The translations under genes and the position numbers were made by a program. DNA of 64,000 bases. Origin: Sanghuangporus weigelae. Its lineage: Eukaryota; Basidiomycota; Agaricomycetes; Hymenochaetales; Hymenochaetaceae. Of the stretch, positions 62,023 to 64,000 are shown piece by piece; the first letter of the stretch is position 1, and each line of letters starts with the position of its first letter. The stretch is taken from NCBI GenBank assembly GCA_033182465.1, contig CP137321.1:1550001-1614000 (forward strand), given 5' to 3'. The notes beneath the pieces were generated by a model. The model saw only the letters and a program-made list of their open reading frames with translations, ran no database searches and was not told where the DNA came from.

Positions 62023-63882
62023 ATGACGACCATTCAAAAGATCAAGGTAGATGTATTACTCGAGGTTTCCTAATGGCCTCTCAGCTCATGCTTCATTTTG
62101 CAGGAAATTGAAGATGAAATGGTGTCGTAGTCATGATTTCCCTACTTCACGAACAGCAGCGCTCACACCGCTCATAGGCTAGGAGTGAGCATATGCGAAT
62201 CATATTGCGACCTTTGACCTTGACCGTGTCTTCTTCGCAGCCCAAAAGAACAAGGCCACGAGTTACCATTTAGGTCAACTCAAGGCGAAGCTTGCCAAGT
62301 TACGTCGTGAGCTTCTTGCTCCTAGCGGTGGAGGAGGTGGTGCAGGAGGGATAGGATTCGACGTAGCTCGTACCGGCGTTGCTTCTGTTGGTTTCGTCGG
62401 GTTCCCGTCTGTTGGGAAGGTGTGCTGCATAATGTCGTGGACTCGTGCACTTGATTAACTGGCGGACAGTCGACCTTAATGTCTAAACTCACCGGAACAC
62501 ATTCTGAGGTATCCGAAATTGACTTCACGACGCTTACGACAGTACCCGGAACGCTTAGAGTGCATGGTGCACCCATTCAAATTCTCGATTTGCGTGCGTG
62601 CTTTACAAGTGTTAGTCTGCTAGAACCAGCATTTATGTTCATTCATTAGCTGGAATCATCGAAGGCGCAAACGATGGTCGAGGTCGTGGGAGGCAAGGTG
62701 CGTGTCCTCTTAATATTCGAGGACAGTGTTGTTTATTTAGGAATCATTTGTTCACAGTCATCGCTGGTACGTTGTTCTCGTTTCGATTATTTCTTGTCTG
62801 TGAACGAAACTCTTGGCAACCGTCAGTGGCGCGAACATGTAACCTCATCTTTATTGTCCTCGACGTGCTCAAACCACTCAACGACAAAAGGCTCATCGAG
62901 ACTGAGTTAGAAGGTTTCGGCATTCGCCTCAACAAAAAGCCTCCAAACATCACCGTGCGAAAGAAAGACAAGGGTGGGATCGCAATAACCAACACCGTCC
63001 CTCTCACGAATATCGATCATGACGAGATAAAGGCTATTTTGAGCGAGTATAGGATCAGTAACGGGGATGTTGCGATTCGAGAGCCGAACGCGACGGCGGA
63101 CGACATTGTCGACGTGATTGAAGGCAATCGGCGAGTGAAGCTCTGCTTTTCCGAGGCGAGAAGCTAATTACTTCTTTCAATAGAGTTTATATCCCATGCA
63201 TCTACGTAAGCGTTTATTCTTAAACTTATCGTATTGTATTGACATCTAAACTGTTTTCTGTTTTCAGGTTCTTAACAAAGTGAGGTTGACGTTGTCGTAT
63301 CATGACTGAAGCATCTTCCTGACGTCCTACAGATCGATGCCATCTCAATTGAAGAGCTAGATTTGCTGTACGTTTGTTATTTCACTTTCGGATCTACCTT
63401 TCTTGATTGGCGAGTCATTCTGTCAGATACAAGATTCCCAACAGCGTTCCAATCTCGTCAAAGGAGTGGCTCAACATCGATGAATTGATCGAAGTAATGT
63501 GGCAGAACCTCGACCTCGTGCGAGTGTACACAAAACCGCGGGGCCAGCCCCCGGATTATACCCAGCCAGTCGTCCTCAAACGCGGGAAGTCCACAGTGGA
63601 AGACTTCTGCAATTCAATTCACAAGGAAATCGCCAAGCAGCTGAAATAGTTGAGTGAAATTATTTGTCATTGGGAACCGGTAGAGTTAATGGTTTCTTCT
63701 CATGCCATTCTCCGCATGCTAGTGCCATTGTTTGGGGTTCGAGTGCCAAGCACGCGAGAGGCCAAAAGGTGGGATTGGAGCATATCCTGCAGGACGAGGA
63801 CGGTATGTTTTTGGCTTCCTTGGTAAACCTAAGAATAGAACTGACCCCGATTCGTATAGTCGTTCATATTGTGAAGAAGTGA
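62023..63882 (+). CDS. RBG1: Developmentally regulated GTP-binding protein 1 (Rbg1/DRG1)
   Basis: About 365 residues in roughly ten exons. It starts [14 protein letters not shown]. The helical N-terminus continues [20 protein letters not shown] and is followed by the GTPase core. G1 is [21 protein letters not shown]2 is near [13 protein letters not shown]3 is [18 protein letters not shown] and G4 is NKIDAIS. The family-specific segment reads [20 protein letters not shown]. The TGS domain is near [20 protein letters not shown], and the end [19 protein letters not shown] ... DVVHIVKK is typical. DRG1/Rbg1 binds ribosomes with a DFRP partner and helps resolve stalled translation. All GTPase motifs are intact. 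The last intron (GTATGT...GTATAG) joins EDG to V in phase. Confidence 0.94.
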
Positions 63883-64000
63883 ACCATGTACGATGTGTAT
63901 GTATTATCTCGATTACAATTTATCTGCATGTGTGACATTAGCGCGGAGAAGACTTGACGTATATGTATGAAAGGCGCAGGAATGCCCAGGTTAAGCCGAG

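Overview
The window is nuclear DNA of a filamentous basidiomycete, most likely an Agaricomycete. Genes are densely packed on both strands. Nearly every coding region is broken by many introns of about 45-75 nt with GTRNGY donors and short acceptors, and the recognisable proteins are fungal. There are no operons, ribosome-binding sites, CRISPR arrays or biosynthetic clusters, and I found no convincing tRNA or rRNA gene. CDS coordinates below run from start codon to stop codon and include introns. Joins were worked out by hand from splice signals, reading phase and remembered family conservation.

Layout. 0-4 kb: two unrecognised genes and a gene-poor stretch. 4-17 kb: a BSD2-type membrane adaptor, phenylalanyl-tRNA synthetase beta, an AVO2-like ankyrin protein, a GPH/MFS sugar transporter, the diphthamide amidase DPH6 and a STEEP1-family protein. 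17-24 kb: a seven-helix membrane protein followed closely by a coiled-coil protein, then Tvp38 and the ER SNARE Ufe1. 24-31 kb: phenylalanyl-tRNA synthetase alpha, a CYC2-like flavoprotein, a C2H2 zinc-finger protein and an RNPS1-type SR protein. 31-43 kb: the sterol transporter NPC1/NCR1, DPH1, and a very large coiled-coil protein ending in a GAS2 microtubule-binding domain. 43-52 kb: the STRIPAK scaffold Far11/STRIP, a small membrane coiled-coil protein, frequenin/NCS-1 and a serine-rich protein. 52-64 kb: a PROPPIN, arginyl-tRNA-protein transferase ATE1, a decayed gene-poor segment, mitochondrial protease subunit IMP2, a KCH1/PRM6 potassium-transport protein and the ribosome-associated GTPase DRG1/Rbg1.

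How the genes relate. Several act in or next to translation: both PheRS subunits, the first and last enzymes of diphthamide synthesis on eEF2, ATE1 (which uses Arg-tRNA) and DRG1. A second group serves endomembranes: NPC1, Tvp38, Ufe1, BSD2, PROPPIN and NCS-1. Four gene pairs are head to head with about 190-260 bp between start codons and probably share promoters. I see no previously undescribed system. The observations most worth a second look are the 7TM/coiled-coil junction, where a stop codon lies inside a strong splice donor, the NPC1 gene model without a signal peptide, and the linkage of the two PheRS genes and of the two DPH genes.
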